A model generated the notes under the pieces. The model made no database searches. It saw only the letters and a program-made list of their open reading frames with translations, and was not told the origin of the DNA. Source: Yponomeuta sedellus (Eukaryota > Arthropoda > Insecta > Lepidoptera > Yponomeutidae). Taken from it: a stretch of 64,000 nucleotides of DNA. A program made the translations under genes and the position numbers. Location of the stretch: NCBI GenBank assembly GCA_934045075.1, contig OW203722.1:6195264-6259263 (forward strand), read 5' to 3'. Below, piece by piece: positions 63,601 to 64,000 of the stretch (its first letter is position 1; every line of letters starts with the position of its first letter).

Positions 63601-64000
63601 GTGAGACCGGTACTTGGTGCAAATATGAATATCGATATACATACTTTAATATCTTTACGTAAACCAATATTAATTAGATAGGTATCGATATTATTTACTC
63701 TAACGTAGTCGGAACCACAGTTTACGGTTTATTTATCGAATATTACTAATGAGTACGAAGTCATATAAACGTTGGCAATTGCGAGTAACCTCATAAACGT
63801 ATTCACCCGAAAATCAATTTCAAAGCAGCGACATTTTGGTATACCTGTTAGCTGACTAGACTGCAGGCGAGAGCTCGATGTGGTCAGTAGCCACGGCAAA
63901 AAGTTTCGAGACACCACAGACGTATTTGAAACAGAAGTTGCTAATCTGCCCTTACAAAATTTGCCTGCATACACACACACATTAATAATGTTTCATTTTC
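63601..64000. other. No gene seen to window end
   Basis: Short overlapping ORFs on both strands with no recognisable content. Confidence 0.4.

Overview
This window looks like nuclear DNA from a lepidopteran insect. It is AT-rich and almost entirely non-coding. It is packed with the repeat families expected there: tRNA-headed SINEs, 3' ends of RTE-type LINEs ending in (TGA)n or (GAC)n, CR1-group LINE ends with (CTTATC)n tails, mariner debris and hairpin MITEs. The taxonomic call is inference from the repeat repertoire; no diagnostic host gene is complete here. There is one 200-base assembly gap (24028-24227).

The centrepiece is a complete 16.4-kb endogenous adintovirus, or Polinton/Maverick-type DNA virus (24751-41150). 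It has perfect 123-bp terminal inverted repeats and a 6-bp target duplication, CTGGTC, at 24745-24750 and 41151-41156. The insertion split a tRNA-derived SINE. The left part carries tightly packed rightward genes: packaging ATPase, a 314-aa conserved protein, a small coiled-coil (fibre-like) protein, a chromodomain integrase, a phospholipase-A2 capsid protein, an adenain-like protease, a penton-like minor capsid protein, a 48-aa basic micro-ORF, a hexon-like major capsid protein and a 162-aa unknown. The right part reads leftward: a spliced small protein, the 1168-aa protein-primed DNA polymerase, and a second spliced small protein whose intron holds host transposon insertions. The right end is non-coding apart from an array of about 125-bp repeats next to the right TIR. 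All principal genes are open, so the copy looks recent or conserved. Integrase, TIRs and TSD explain integration; PolB explains replication; ATPase, protease and capsid proteins explain assembly.

Outside the virus, the best host gene is a five-exon secreted small protein (43481-47131). It has a TATA box, four phase-0 GT-AG introns and no exon longer than about 80 bp, so ORF scanning misses it. A weaker three-exon candidate sits at 2744-4322. A near-complete CR1-group LINE with intact ORF1 and ORF2 lies on the minus strand at 57031-61634.

The rest is repeat mosaic. It includes a foldback mariner with transposase 5' coding sequence in both arms (20508-21260), four clean hairpin MITEs (4821, 16423, 37763, 62601), a 78-bp minisatellite that grew out of an LTR-like sequence (13857-15600), a tRNA-like foldback SINE with 13-bp target duplications (47700-48094), and a hammerhead-ribozyme-like motif on the minus strand (16766-16829).
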